From NCBI GenBank assembly GCA_035578905.1, contig JAQJVL010000160.1:1773560-1837559 (forward strand): DNA of 64,000 nt, in the 5' to 3' direction. The DNA is from Stictocephala bisonia. Taxonomy: Eukaryota > Arthropoda > Insecta > Hemiptera > Membracidae. The position numbers and the translations under genes are program-made. The notes beneath the pieces are model-generated. The model had not been told where the DNA came from. It did not search any database and saw only the letters and a list, made by a program, of their open reading frames with translations. Each line of letters starts with the position of its first letter. Position 1 is the stretch's first letter. This document shows positions 1 through 10,540 of this stretch, one piece after another.

Positions 1-734
1 TATACACATAAATGTATTTAAATTTTACTTCTTACATAAAAATACTTGTAATCATTTTATAATGTCCTTATTAGACGTATTTTCAAATACTGTTGGACAA
101 TCAAGTTTAATTTTTTATTTAATTTTATTGTCCATTTTTAAACCATATTACTGTTTTATTTTAGTTAGTAAATATCCATACTTTTCTTACATTGAATTAA
201 ATTTTACATCGTATTTGTAGAGAAAAAACATATAAAATAAAAAAATTTAAATTTTAAATGTATACAACTATTACATATTGTGATGTACAGTATATTTTAA
301 ATATGTACTATAGGAACTTTATTATATTAACAAGTTACTGAACAATAAATAGTAAAATCAAAAATATGTCATTTATTTGTTAATTTAGTAGTAAAGAGGG
401 AGATATTAATATGAGTTTATATAACCAATACGTTTTAGAACAATATCTGCTGTTTTAATTTTTGGGATGTTCTTAAAAATTAATCTTCAATATACATAGA
501 ATGAAAATTCGTCCTTGAATTGAAATGGTATATAGTTTCATAATTTTTTTAAAAACATTTTATTCAAATTAAAATGTTTTAGTTAATTTACTTACTTACT
601 GTACTACATAATTTAATTCTATTTCGATTAATTAATAATTTACTTTGTTTAACATGGTGGTTAATTAACTGACTACGAACAAACTAAATAAGGTTGTAAG
701 CCATGCAAGGACACGCTTTTCACTAGATCGCTTA
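1..734. other. AT-rich intergenic DNA
   Basis: Very AT-rich sequence with short homopolymer runs. I see no coding-like segment, RNA gene or structured repeat in it. Confidence 0.6.
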
Positions 735-880
735 CATACAGCGCCTAGGGGGTTGTGTAAACCAATGATGGGTGGCTTTATTATTCAACAACCAATGGGA
801 GCTCGGCTTGCTGACGTCATTCTCTTCATGCTTCCATAGTGCTGGAGTATTTGCATTGCATACCAACAACACATGGTAGA
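735..880 (-). repeat. CRE/CCAAT promoter-like dispersed repeat, copy 1
   Basis: Read on the minus strand, this patch has TGACGTCA (a perfect cAMP response element), then 15 bases to ATTGG (inverted CCAAT), then TTGAATAATAAA, then a second ATTGG. The same order of motifs recurs at about 1.7, 3.1 and 18.3 kb in this window, so it is a dispersed repeat rather than a chance cluster. It is richer in GC than its surroundings. It may be the promoter end of an old transposable element; the parent family is not recognised. Confidence 0.55.
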
Positions 881-1694
881 CAAATGTTTTAGTTTTAAAT
901 ATGAGAATAAAGTATTTTATATAGTTTAAACCATTTATAAAAGTATTATTGATGCCTTTATGTATAAATAAAAGTTTTAAAACGTTTATCACATTTAGGT
1001 AAATATATTATTTTATATAATCGGGAACTAATGTTAAAAAACAGATTATAGGGTATGCTGTATATCATATAAATGTAAATGTAAAATACACTAAACTTAA
1101 AAAATATTTTTAATATTTACTAACCAAATGAACAGACTTCCTCTAAATGGAAGGTTTTACTTAGTATTTGTCCTAACTCTAAATATCTTTAGTATTTTAT
1201 TTATTATTTTACATGGGTGAAGTAATAAGCCTTCGAGGTTGTATATATTTAAATGCGTGATTCATTTGTGTATCCCTTTATTCCAGGATATATGAAAATT
1301 AAAAAATCTAACACAGTACCACAATGCAATAAAGGCCTAATAATAAGAATAAACAAAAACATGTTTAAGAGATGTGGCAATCTACATTGTATGTTCGCTA
1401 ACTAATGCAAACGCCTATTATATTATACTACTTCTGGTATGAATACATTTTTTTTTCAATGTTTTCAAGAAAATAATAGTTAATCATAAGTAAATATAAT
1501 GAAACTGGTTAATATGCTTACTACACATTTAATCAATAAAAATTACTCATAATACTTCTTTTAATGATCCTGTAATTAATATAACTAAGTTAGCAACGAC
1601 TGCACACAGTTAACTATACATAGAGTTATGGAATGTGTGATACAACTGGTATTATAATGTTTTATTCCTCTGTAACCTGCACCGTCCTTAGCTA
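881..1694. other. AT-rich intergenic DNA
   Basis: No coding-like frame, tandem repeat or recognisable element seen. Confidence 0.5.
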
Positions 1695-1790
1695 ACCTTG
1701 TGTACTGACTATTAACGGAATATGACGTCATAAAGCTGGTAGCTATTAAATAATGAAGCTGCTCGGTGATTGGTTTCTTGCTTGTAACCT
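1695..1790 (+). repeat. CRE/CCAAT promoter-like dispersed repeat, copy 2
   Basis: On the plus strand: TGACGTCA, then a decayed first box (GCTATTAAATAATGAA), then GTGATTGG. It aligns with the 18.3 kb copy across the 'AATAATGAA ... TGATTGG' stretch. The first ATTGG has been lost by mutation. Confidence 0.45.
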
Positions 1791-2019
1791 GACATAGTAT
1801 TACCACTATGGGGAGAAGTGGGTTGTAACTAGATAACTGGGTGTATTAGATATTACTACTAGAGATGAAGGTAAGATAGTTACATGTTGTTGATAAATTT
1901 TTAAACTATTATATTGTAACAGTTATTTATTCAATAACGTTACAATGATATTTGAGTATATTTTGAGTATAACTTCTCAAGCCTCGTGTTTTAATATTTG
2001 TCATCATGACTGATTTTGA

Positions 2020-2320
2020 CTATCGTAAAGGACCATTAATTAAAAGCCCAATAACCAGGAAACCTAAGGTAGCTGCAGCTCTATGTGGAATGTAACAACC
2101 ACGCAGTAGTCTTCGGTTTGGCAAGTATCATACTTAAATATCTCAACTACACAACATACAGACACTGACTACCATGTAACATGGACACCTCAGTCTTCTG
2201 TAGTAGTAGTGGCCACGCTGATATCAACCACTTAGTAGACTCCGTCTTTCTTTTAAGAGTACGTAGTATTTAACCCATACTATATTCTTCAAGCAGCTGG
2301 GTTACATCACTACACCAATA
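2020..2320 (+). repeat. Dispersed repeat family R1, copy 1
   Basis: Shares ordered blocks with the best copy at 49.83-50.26 kb: 'AATAGCCCAATA-CCAGG', 'GCTCTACGTGGAAT' and the right end 'AAGTAGCTGGGTTACA'. The middle is diverged. No reading frame is conserved between copies, so R1 is probably a non-autonomous element; its class is unknown. Confidence 0.55.
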
Positions 2321-3039
2321 CTACTGACAGTGTTACAGCCTATGTTAGCTAAGTCTGCGTCTAGATTGAAGGTTTTTCTTCCATCAATAGATTTATTAGA
2401 TGTTTTTAAACTTGAACTTGTTTCATGGCACCTCGTAGTTATGTTTAGTATTAACACTATATAAGGAATAGAACACAGAAGTTTACCATTAAATGTTATG
2501 ATGTAATTTTATGAATTATGATAATTTTATGTTATGATACAAGTTTGGATGCAATTTTTAGAACTTAGCTTTAACTCTCTATTATTATGTATTTAAAGTA
2601 TTGGACCTATTTTACAAAAATTATAAATATTATGAATTTATCAATTAAACCAATCGTCTTGATTTAACATATTGATATAACTTTTTGAAATATTGTCCTT
2701 CAAAAGTTTAACTGAAAATTATCAAGAAAAATGTGTTTTTATCTGCACAAAATTCAAAATTAAAATAAATAACTCCGAATATATCTATAAAAACAACCAT
2801 TACTAACATTTGTCATAAAAACTGACGAACCACTCAAATAAATATAAAAAACATGTTATTTAGTACATACTGTACAAGTTCATATTATGTAATAGTAATA
2901 AAAATGTATTCTAAAGAACTATGAAACAAATTATAATAATTATATGATTTAAGCTTGGGATCAAAAGCAAGTAAAAGTCTAATTTTTAATTGAATTATAA
3001 GCCCACTGCTTATTTTACTTGGTCATTGACGTACAATGT

Positions 3040-3180
3040 CCCGGGGGTGAGTAGGCCTACACCAACGACAAAAGGATTTATTATTGAACAGCCGATGGCA
3101 GCTTAACTCGGTGACGTCATTGCTTGCATGCTCCCGTCGTGTCAGTATTTCTACTGCATACCAGAATTGTGTGGAATGCG
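3040..3180 (-). repeat. CRE/CCAAT promoter-like dispersed repeat, copy 3
   Basis: Same module as copy 1 and in the same orientation. The CRE (GTGACGTCA) is again 15 bases from the first CCAAT-type box, here mutated to ATCGG on the minus strand. Similarity to copy 1 continues on the plus strand through 'AGTATTT..-TGCATACCA'. Confidence 0.5.
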
Positions 3181-3447
3181 ATTAGTGCCCTTCAGAATTG
3201 TAAACGATCATTTACTTTGTAATCTGGTTGTATACATTTTCCAACAACAAACGTCCTTACTACTATATTTAATCAATTTTATTTTATACTCCGTTCGTAA
3301 AATATAGTACAGTTTACTTGGAACTATAACACGTTAACCAACGGATTATAATATTAATAATAAGATTATTCTGCCTTGTTAAACTATTGAACAGTACAGA
3401 GTGCCAGATTTGGTAGTGACTTACGCGTAAAATTAAATGACCACCTA

Positions 3448-3690
3448 TTTTACCAGACGAAATTAGGGCTTATAGGCCCTATATAACGTTTAATCTGGGG
3501 ACCAACGACTTAAGGTTAGCTTCCGACACCCACCATTGACTGGGCAGGTGGCTGCATGCAAGGACGAGATCCCAACAGGTCACCACTCGTCCTAGGAACT
3601 GCCACGCTCAATGTGGCTTGACACCGTTATATTGCAGTAACGTGGGAACCTTCCGGTCAATTGACTGGATAATTGGTTAACTCTGATCAC
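3448..3690 (+). repeat. Dispersed repeat family R2, copy 1
   Basis: Begins with 'ACCAGACGAAATTAGGGCT' and includes 'GGACCAACGACTTAA', 'ACTGGGCAGGTGGCTG' and 'GCCACGCTCAATGT'. The same blocks in the same order occur at 5.26 and 24.22 kb. No tRNA A/B boxes or reading frame are evident; probably an old non-autonomous element. Confidence 0.5.
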
Positions 3691-4420
3691 GTTTGATGTA
3701 GTACTGAGAATCGAGCTTAAAGAAGGAGCCAACAGAATAAATACACAACACGTGGTACAGATTCCCAATGAATTATATATTTTCTGCTGCCCTGATCACA
3801 TGGTTAGTCAACTAGCCTAAAGAGTATCCCTAAGTCATCAAGACTAAATATCAAGTGAAATTGATTTTTCAGTTGTGTTTGTATCCATAATATGCTCTAT
3901 TTATTAGCAACTGTTGGGCCAGTGTCTAAAAAACTTATTTATTTGTGGGTTGTAACGTTTTCAGTAAAACTTTTAATAACAATTATTATAGTAAGTTTTA
4001 AGGGAGGGAGTAAGTTATCCCTCATTCGAGGTACACAGGCACTGCGAATCCTCTCTGCAGCTGTCCTGCTACCACGAGTCAGTTTCCTTTGTTTGAGTGC
4101 GTACATAATTGTTTACTAGTGGTAGTGGGAGAGTTGCAAGACAAAGTAAAATGACATGGTCAGCAGAGAACTTATATTTGCGAGGACTGATGTATGTTAA
4201 ATGTAGGACTGTAGGGAATTTAAATGTACTTCTTGTTGCCTCACCCTATTAGTTTCCTTGGTTGAGAAAACAACCTGTAAACTAGTTACTGGAGAGTTTA
4301 ATAAAAATATATCGTTATAAACCCAACATGGACTTTATCTGATACATAAACCTAATGCAAATCTGATAATAAAATGTAATCATGAGTAGGGTTTGCAGGT
4401 GTAAACTATAAAATTAATTG
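3691..4420. other. Unassigned DNA with a GC-richer patch
   Basis: Mostly AT-rich. The patch around 4010-4110 is richer in GC and lies in a 75-codon open frame (3892-4119), but the translation resembles no family I know. I do not call a gene. Confidence 0.4.
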
Positions 4421-4424
4421 AGAA

Positions 4425-4909
4425 AAAATATACTACCTTGTTCAATCACTTTTATTTCATATACTACATGTTTCGATTCTTAGATCATCTTCAGGTGTAT
4501 ATTGCAACAAATCTTGAAGGCATCAATAAAAATTTAAATTGGTTAAAACTTATTAACCTGAAAATACATAAAATAATAAACTGTTTTGGTTAGCTAGTTG
4601 TTATTATCACAGATGATGTAATATGTAAATATTGTAGTGTGTTTTTTTTTGTTTTTTGTTTGTTTTTTATTGTAATTTAATGGTGTCTAGATATCTTCTT
4701 GCATTTATTAGTTATATACCTTTTCCTTGTTTTTGTATATATGTATCTAATATAATGTTAGATTTGAAAGATATTTGGTCATTAATGATATTGTATGGAT
4801 CAGTCTTATTTGCCTTGTAGATGGCTAATTCTTCTTTGCCATCGAGTTTAAGGCTTTTTGGTAAAATTTGAATAATGTCCATATTATTTTCAATATATGT
4901 ATAACTATG
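4425..4909 (-). pseudogene. Penelope-like retroelement 3' remnant
   Basis: On the minus strand, codons at 4909-4712 read HSYTYIENNMDII ... GKEELAIYKANK ... IINDQISFKSN, ending in a stop. This matches the usual tail of the Penelope-like element ORF (after the GIY-YIG endonuclease): an 'HSY..IENN' start, an 'EELAIY' motif and an 'NDQI.FKS' end. Downstream (4500-4450, minus) comes 'ACCTGAAGATGATC' and 'CGAAACATGT', the short linker common near the ends of these elements. No RT domain remains, so this is a 5'-truncated copy of a telomerase-related retroelement. The assignment rests on motif memory, not a search. Confidence 0.6.
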
Positions 4910-5262
4910 AGATTCGGGTCCAGGGTTGATTCCAATCCAGGGTCAATATGATTATTATAAAATTAACATAGTAAAATTAATATTAAGACAATAATATTTT
5001 AAGAAATACAATTATTAATACACGGTATCCCTTACATCTGGATGGCGATACTGTAACAAGATTCCTAAATTTGTCCCTATAACTGAAAATGTTGATCATT
5101 ATGAAACTATACTTGAATCATCTTGAACTATACTTATTTTTCCTGCGATAATATTAAAACTATAATGTTGTAAATGTATTATAGAATATATATATAAAAA
5201 CTTTTGTTTATTTAACACCTAAGTTCATCCTGTAAAACAAGTTAAAATAATTAATTATTTTT
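4910..5262. other. AT-rich intergenic DNA
   Basis: No feature seen. Confidence 0.5.
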
Positions 5263-5470
5263 TTTACCAGGTTAAGTTAGGGATAAAAATGCCTCTCAAG
5301 AACTTAATCTGGAATCCAACGGCTTAATCAAACAACCACAAATGACCGGGCAGGCAGGCTTCGTGCAGGAACGGTATTCCCCACCAGTCACCCATCCAAG
5401 AAACAGCCACGCTCGATCTTGCTGTAATGTCAGAACCTTTCAGTAAAGACCTCTGGATAATGAGTGCGTT
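5263..5470 (+). repeat. Dispersed repeat family R2, copy 2
   Basis: Carries 'ACCAGGTTAAGTTAGGG', 'AATCCAACGGCTTAA', 'GACCGGGCAGGCAGGC' and 'GCCACGCTCGATCTTG', aligned in order with the copy at 3.45 kb. Diverged, no open frame. Confidence 0.5.
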
Positions 5471-5774
5471 ACGTACGTTTCATACTTGTGAACAACGTAT
5501 TATGTAAAACTTAATATTTAACTTTGTTATTTTTAAAACATTGTAAGGTTGTGTTTATCAATATTAATTGTAAATTTAACGTATTATATTGTAAAATTAT
5601 GCTTAGCTGTCAGTATAGATGCTAGTAAGAAAGGTCGACCCTGAAATGATAGAAAAGATAGAGTAATAATTTCAAAATTCGGGAAAAGTATGACAAATAG
5701 ACTAGATCAAATTTAAAGACATTAGGTCTGCTTTTTCCAGCTATACATAACTCTAGTAATATTAGTAAATTGTG

Positions 5775-7445
5775 TGCGTAACTCTCGACCCATTGCCATT
5801 CTGCCCGCTATTGCCGAGCAATTTGCGAGGGTTATTCTGAAAAGTGTACGGCACACCGTGCAGGAATTTATACTTGCCATACCTCGCCATACCCAACACC
5901 TGGACAGCGTGAATTTATACGCGGACGTTCTTCAGCCACAAACATTATGACTTTCCAAAGTGATACTTTTTATGCCCTTAATGTCTTTAACTACTGCCTT
6001 CACAGGTGGATGCAATGGAATTGGACTTAGAAAAGGCTTTTGATCGTGCGAACCATAATTCGCTAAGGCTAAAACTCAAGGAATACGGCATTACTGGTCA
6101 GTCATTGCTCTGGTTTTATAGCTACTATGTTGAAGGAAGTTACTACTAGTGTTCCGCAGAGTTCTTTATTAGGTCCTATTTTATATAATATATTTATTAA
6201 CGATCTGGTCGTTCACCCACACTTAATCTACTACTATATGCAGATGACCTGAGGCTTTACAGAACAATATCATCTCCCATAGATCTTAAAATTCTTCAGG
6301 AAAGCTTTAACGCTGTTGTCCCGTGGTGTAAGGATAACCTAATCACCTTGAACGTTGAAAAGTGTGTCTCCATCTCCTTCCATAGAAACCTAAATCCCCT
6401 GCAGTGTGTCTACATGGTGAATGGCACCCCACTGAACCGGGTAAATTACATTAAAAGTCTTGGAGTGATTCTCAATCAGTCCCTCAATTGGAACAAGAAA
6501 ACTCTTACCGTCTCCAAAAGAGCTCTGCGAGTTTTATTCACCGCATTGCTAAATCCTTCACCAACATCAACTTTATGAGAATACTCCACTACACATTAGT
6601 CCGTCCATATCTAGAGTACTGCAGCGTGATTTGGCCTACGCATCATGCATATCCGAAATACCATCTTGATAGTGCACAATGTTGCTTTCTCCTCCGTCTT
6701 ATTGAAATCATATTTGGCTATCGGTACTTTGAAGTTCCTATTAATGAGGCTGCAGTTCTTCTCAATCGTACATCACTCGAAGTCAGACGACACACCCAAT
6801 TCATATTGACCCTGCATCGCCTCGTTAACTTTCTACTTGACTGTCTCGACATACTTGAGAGAATCACATTTAGAACACCACCTGGAACCAGGTCAAGGAA
6901 CCTCTTTTCAAGACATGTTGTGCCCACTAACTTCGCTCAAAATAGCCCTATTCTTCGCATCCAGTACCATGCTAATTCAGCTTTAAACCATATAGACTTC
7001 TTCTCATCCACTGAGGCCACCTTCAAATGCTGTCTTATCTGTGCATTGGCATCTCTGGTGTGGTCTGTTAGGTGGCACCTTGCTACATTGCTATTGTGGT
7101 TGTTTTGTCTTTGCCCCCTGGATTTATTTTGAGTATTATTATTTATTTCATAGTCTATTTATTGTTACTCATATTATTATATTATCCTATTTCTGTTGTT
7201 TTCGTTTAGTTGTTAGATATTCTAGTTGTTATTTCTTATTTATAGTTAGCACATAATATTCTGCTTGTTATTGGTTTGTTGTCTCTGCCTGTTACTGTCA
7301 ATTATTTCTATTGTTTTTTTATGTTTTCCTCTTCTAATGGTTGCCTTGATCATCGATTTATTGCTTCTATGTGACATTCTTCTTATATATTTTGCATGTT
7401 TCATCCTGATTGTATAGATTTAGCTGTAGCATGAATGAAACTAAA
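5775..7445 (+). pseudogene. Non-LTR retrotransposon reverse transcriptase, frameshifted
   Basis: Remnant of a jockey/CR1-type reverse transcriptase that once copied element RNA at the target site. Motifs appear in order but in different frames. 'RPIAILPAIAEQFARVI' starts near 5787. 'MELDLEKAFDRANHN' starts at 6015. 'SVPQSSLLGPILYNIFINDL' starts at 6148. The catalytic YADD is at 6237-6248. 'NVEKCVSISFHR' and 'INYIK.LGVILN.SLNW' type thumb motifs follow from 6348. The C-terminal part 'LHYTLVRPYLEYCSVIWP' lies in the frame starting at 6488 and runs to 7132. At least three frameshifts separate these blocks, so it cannot make a full protein. A T-rich 3' UTR runs to about 7445. The endonuclease half is absent (5' truncation). 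The catalytic motif itself is intact. Confidence 0.85.
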
Positions 7446-7450
7446 ATTAT

Positions 7451-7722
7451 ATTTATTTATTTTTTATAGTACTGTGGCATTTAGAATTATTTACATAAGT
7501 CATGAGCATGGCGTGTTACAATACATTTATAATTTTTTTTTTTTTAATTGGTTCACCCGTAAATAAATAGATTAGTTAAACTGATGTCAAAGTGTTGAGG
7601 AATGAATGTGATAGAAAGACAATGTATTGGAAGTGTATTGTCATCTTGCAATTGTTAAGTATGAATCCTTTAAAAGAGAGCTTTTAGCACTACTTGTTTC
7701 TGTCCCTTTATAATTTATTTGC
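7451..7722. other. Intergenic spacer
   Basis: AT-rich, nothing recognisable between the retrotransposon end and the SINE. Confidence 0.5.
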
Positions 7723-7885
7723 TGGCGTGGCGGCTCAGTGGCTAAGGCTTCGAACTGCGGCGAGCAGATTCCAAGGTTCGAATCCCCACTGAGCCAACGA
7801 TCGGAACTTCAATCGTTGAATAAAGTTCACACACAGGCCAGCAGGCCCATGTGAACTGGTGAGTGAAATTTTAAAAAAGAAAAAT
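7723..7885 (+). mobile_element. tRNA-derived SINE, copy 1 (best preserved)
   Basis: The head looks like a tRNA gene: an A-box-like 'TGGCGGCTCAGTGGCTAAGG' and a B-box 'GGTTCGAATCCCC', which together form an internal RNA polymerase III promoter. A family-specific body follows ('ATCGTTGAATAAAGTTCAC', 'CAGGCCAGCAGGCCCATG', 'TGAACTGG') and then an A-rich tail. The body recurs at 17.5, 21.5, 38.6 and 55.5 kb. SINEs borrow the enzymes of a partner LINE; none with a matching 3' end is seen here. Confidence 0.75.
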
Positions 7886-9100
7886 GCTATGGCAGGATGT
7901 TTTTAATTTTATTTATTAGCACATGCTGTAGATATTATTGATATTTTTTACCGTATTTTTTATTTTTATGAACTTTGCTAAACTTAGATGGATGGTATCA
8001 CCTATTGCTAGTGTATTTGTATTGGCACCTGTATTTACTACCGTACGTGTATGTATTTACCAACCACACTTTGCAATTAATACAAAACTGTTATACCTTC
8101 ACTTCTTTATTACTATACATATTTTTCCTTACAATACAAATATATACATACTATGTATTTTTGACCCTTTGTGGACTAAAATGTCTCTAATAATATAATA
8201 TTCGAGTAGAAAAGATTTTTTTCTTTTAAGCATATTTCCTTAGTTTTATGTAAATATAAACTCATTGTAAACCTCTTTTTTCATCATTTAGGGTTGTAAT
8301 AAATTCAAACCAACGAGTGCTGAAAGCAAATATTGATTCTTGTACAAACATCCGGAACGTGCGATAGACCCTTACAACCCCAGCGATATTTATTACTCTG
8401 ACACATCATTAATTAGTTCAAGTTTTATCGTTGAAAGAAATTTAATGGTAATAGAAATTCCCCCTCATTAGCAATTAGATTTTCAAACTAGTACGTTAAT
8501 TATCTATTTAGGTCAATTATGTTAATAAAACATCAACCTGTATTAATATTGAATTATTTACGTTTATCATATACACATTTTTTCATTCATTTACAAACTA
8601 ATTTTGTAAAATACCACACACTTTATATACTAGTATATAAATATAGGTTTATGTTAACTTAACAATTTATTGGGAAGCAAATTGTATAACAAATTAAAAA
8701 CAAACATAATTAGACTTTAAACAACCATACATTTCACTTAAGTTAATGGGATTTATTTTTTATTTTTTTTTTTAATATACCTATAATAAGAATTGAAATG
8801 TTTTTAGTGTTTTTGCTAAAGAATATTACCCTGATATTACTGAGTATACGATCACTAAGGGCAAAGATTAAGGTCAGTGTTATCTTTGTGACTGCATTTC
8901 CCATGAGATTGTTTTTATCAACAAAGAATTTACTATAGAAATTTGTATCCCTAGTTTTAATTTTTGAAGTATAAAAAAGTTAGTTTAGGTTAAAATATTT
9001 CCTTGACTTACGAAAGATCAGTTTTAAATTAATTCTTGTATTTCAAAGTAAGCACTGATTTTACTAACATACATTAATTTCTCATACAATCATACAGTTT
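7886..9100. other. AT-rich intergenic DNA
   Basis: Short hydrophobic open frames near 7.94-8.2 kb are typical of T-rich chance frames. No gene, tandem repeat or recognisable element. Confidence 0.5.
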
Positions 9101-9122
9101 GTGTCTCTAATTTCTTTATCAG

Positions 9123-9310
9123 CTGTTTTGGGATCCAGTAGTGGAGCACCATATACATCGTATGGTTTGATGTCAGCTGCTATTTATTAATTTCAAAGAG
9201 CTGTGATGTATACTTTGGATAAAGGTCCAAAAGTCATGATGGCATATGATTTGAATAAAAATGTAGTGATCTCCTGTCACAAAGCTAAGATCTTAAATAA
9301 ACATCGAGTT
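9123..9310 (+). other. Coding-like segment after a strong splice acceptor (possible exon or gene relic)
   Basis: A good acceptor, 'TCTCTAATTTCTTTATCAG', ends at about 9122. One frame then reads VLGSSSGAPYTSYGLMSAAIY before a stop at about 9188, and continues in the same frame after the stop as FQRAVMYTLDKGPKVMMAYD and onward for 42 codons in all. AATAAA occurs near 9296. The protein is not recognised. It could be a terminal exon, a decayed gene with one in-frame stop, or chance. Confidence 0.25.
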
Positions 9311-9654
9311 ATTTAAGACCTGCTTCACTGATTCTGTTTATATTTGCTAATCTTACGTACAATAGCACAGAAGGCACTCTGTAACTATGTGATCCATTGT
9401 TTGGATAGATTCCCCGCAATATCATGACTGATTGGTGTCAATTATCATTTATACTTCCAGTAATTGCACTCTGCCAGCGCGGCTCGGAACCGGTTCAAAA
9501 GTGTTCACTACCAAGGAGGTTATCCCACCTACCTATCAGTAGTTGATGAATCGTTAATAAGGAACTTGTTTCGTCAATAAAAACTGTTCCATGTTACGGC
9601 TCATGCTACCTAAAGTTAAATAGTCATTGAAAGTCTATGTTTTAAAACAAACCG

Positions 9655-10040
9655 TAATAGTCATGTAAACAAGACTTCAAAGAAGAATTTCAATAAATTC
9701 TATGATTTTGATAATTTTACTTAATGTTTATGAATATATTTTTGCATTAGCTAAACTCATCAAACTAAGATAAGGTATGAAACTTACACAGTAAACTTTG
9801 TAATGACACCTTTGTCGTCAAGAACGATTGTGGACCTGAAACGGCTGTTTTCACGACAAGAGTCGCTTTTACATCTCAGAAAACGGCCAGTAAAGCCTTA
9901 TATATCTCAGTATAAGATATTTCTACGTTATCAAACAATACTTCAGTAGGCCTATTTACCAGTTTTACTTGATGTTATTATGATGTTTATTTTGGCATTG
10001 TTATCAACTATGGCTAGTTGATTTTGAACAGCAAGAAAAC
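9655..10040 (+). repeat. Diverged tandem duplication, unit 1 (family R6)
   Basis: Shared blocks with 10135-10540 include 'GATAAGGTATGAAA', 'TTTGTCGTCAAGAACGAT', 'ACGACAAGAGTCGCTTTTAC', 'GCCTTATATATCTCAGT' and 'TTATTTTGGCATTGTTATC'. The offset is about 510-520 bp. The copies are well diverged, so the duplication is old. No conserved reading frame. Confidence 0.6.
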
Positions 10041-10134
10041 ACTAATTCATGTGTTTTATGATGAAGAATTTGAAAAGGACTGTTCTTCAGATATTTGATG
10101 TGGTCAAAGATTGCACAAATTATTCCGTAAAAAA

Positions 10135-10540
10135 TGAAAGAACTATTGAAAAGATTTGTTTTAAACAGGACAATAATATTAATGTGAACAAGACGTCGAC
10201 AAAAGAATTTAAAATAAGTCTATAAGCTAGTTGAATGGCATTCATGTTTATGTTTGAACTAAACTCAACTTATGATAAGGTACGAAATTCACCTTATGAA
10301 ATAGTAAATTGGTTAGTAACATCTTTGTCGTCTAGTATGATAATGGCCTTGGAAACGGTTGTTTTAACGACAAGAGTCAGTTGTACACCTCCAACAACGG
10401 CGAGTAAAAGCCTTATCTGTCTCAGTGTAAAATGTATCACCTTGTCACAAAAAGAACTTCAGTATTTACAAGCTGTAAAGGGGTGTTGCTGTGTTGTTTA
10501 TTTTGGTATTGCTATCAACTGTGCATTGCTTCATTGATAT
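10135..10540 (+). repeat. Diverged tandem duplication, unit 2 (family R6)
   Basis: Second unit of the pair starting at 9655. It contains a 100-codon open frame (10235-10537), but unit 1 does not preserve that frame and the translation matches nothing known, so I do not call a gene. Confidence 0.6.

Noticed and set aside
4430..4500. Hammerhead ribozyme at the Penelope-like end
   Set aside because: CTGAAGATGATC and CGAAAC look similar to the core, but the required contiguous CTGATGA and paired stems are not present.
10235..10537. 100-codon plus-strand frame
   Set aside because: The duplicate at 9.7-10.0 kb has stops in the same frame, so it is not under coding selection.
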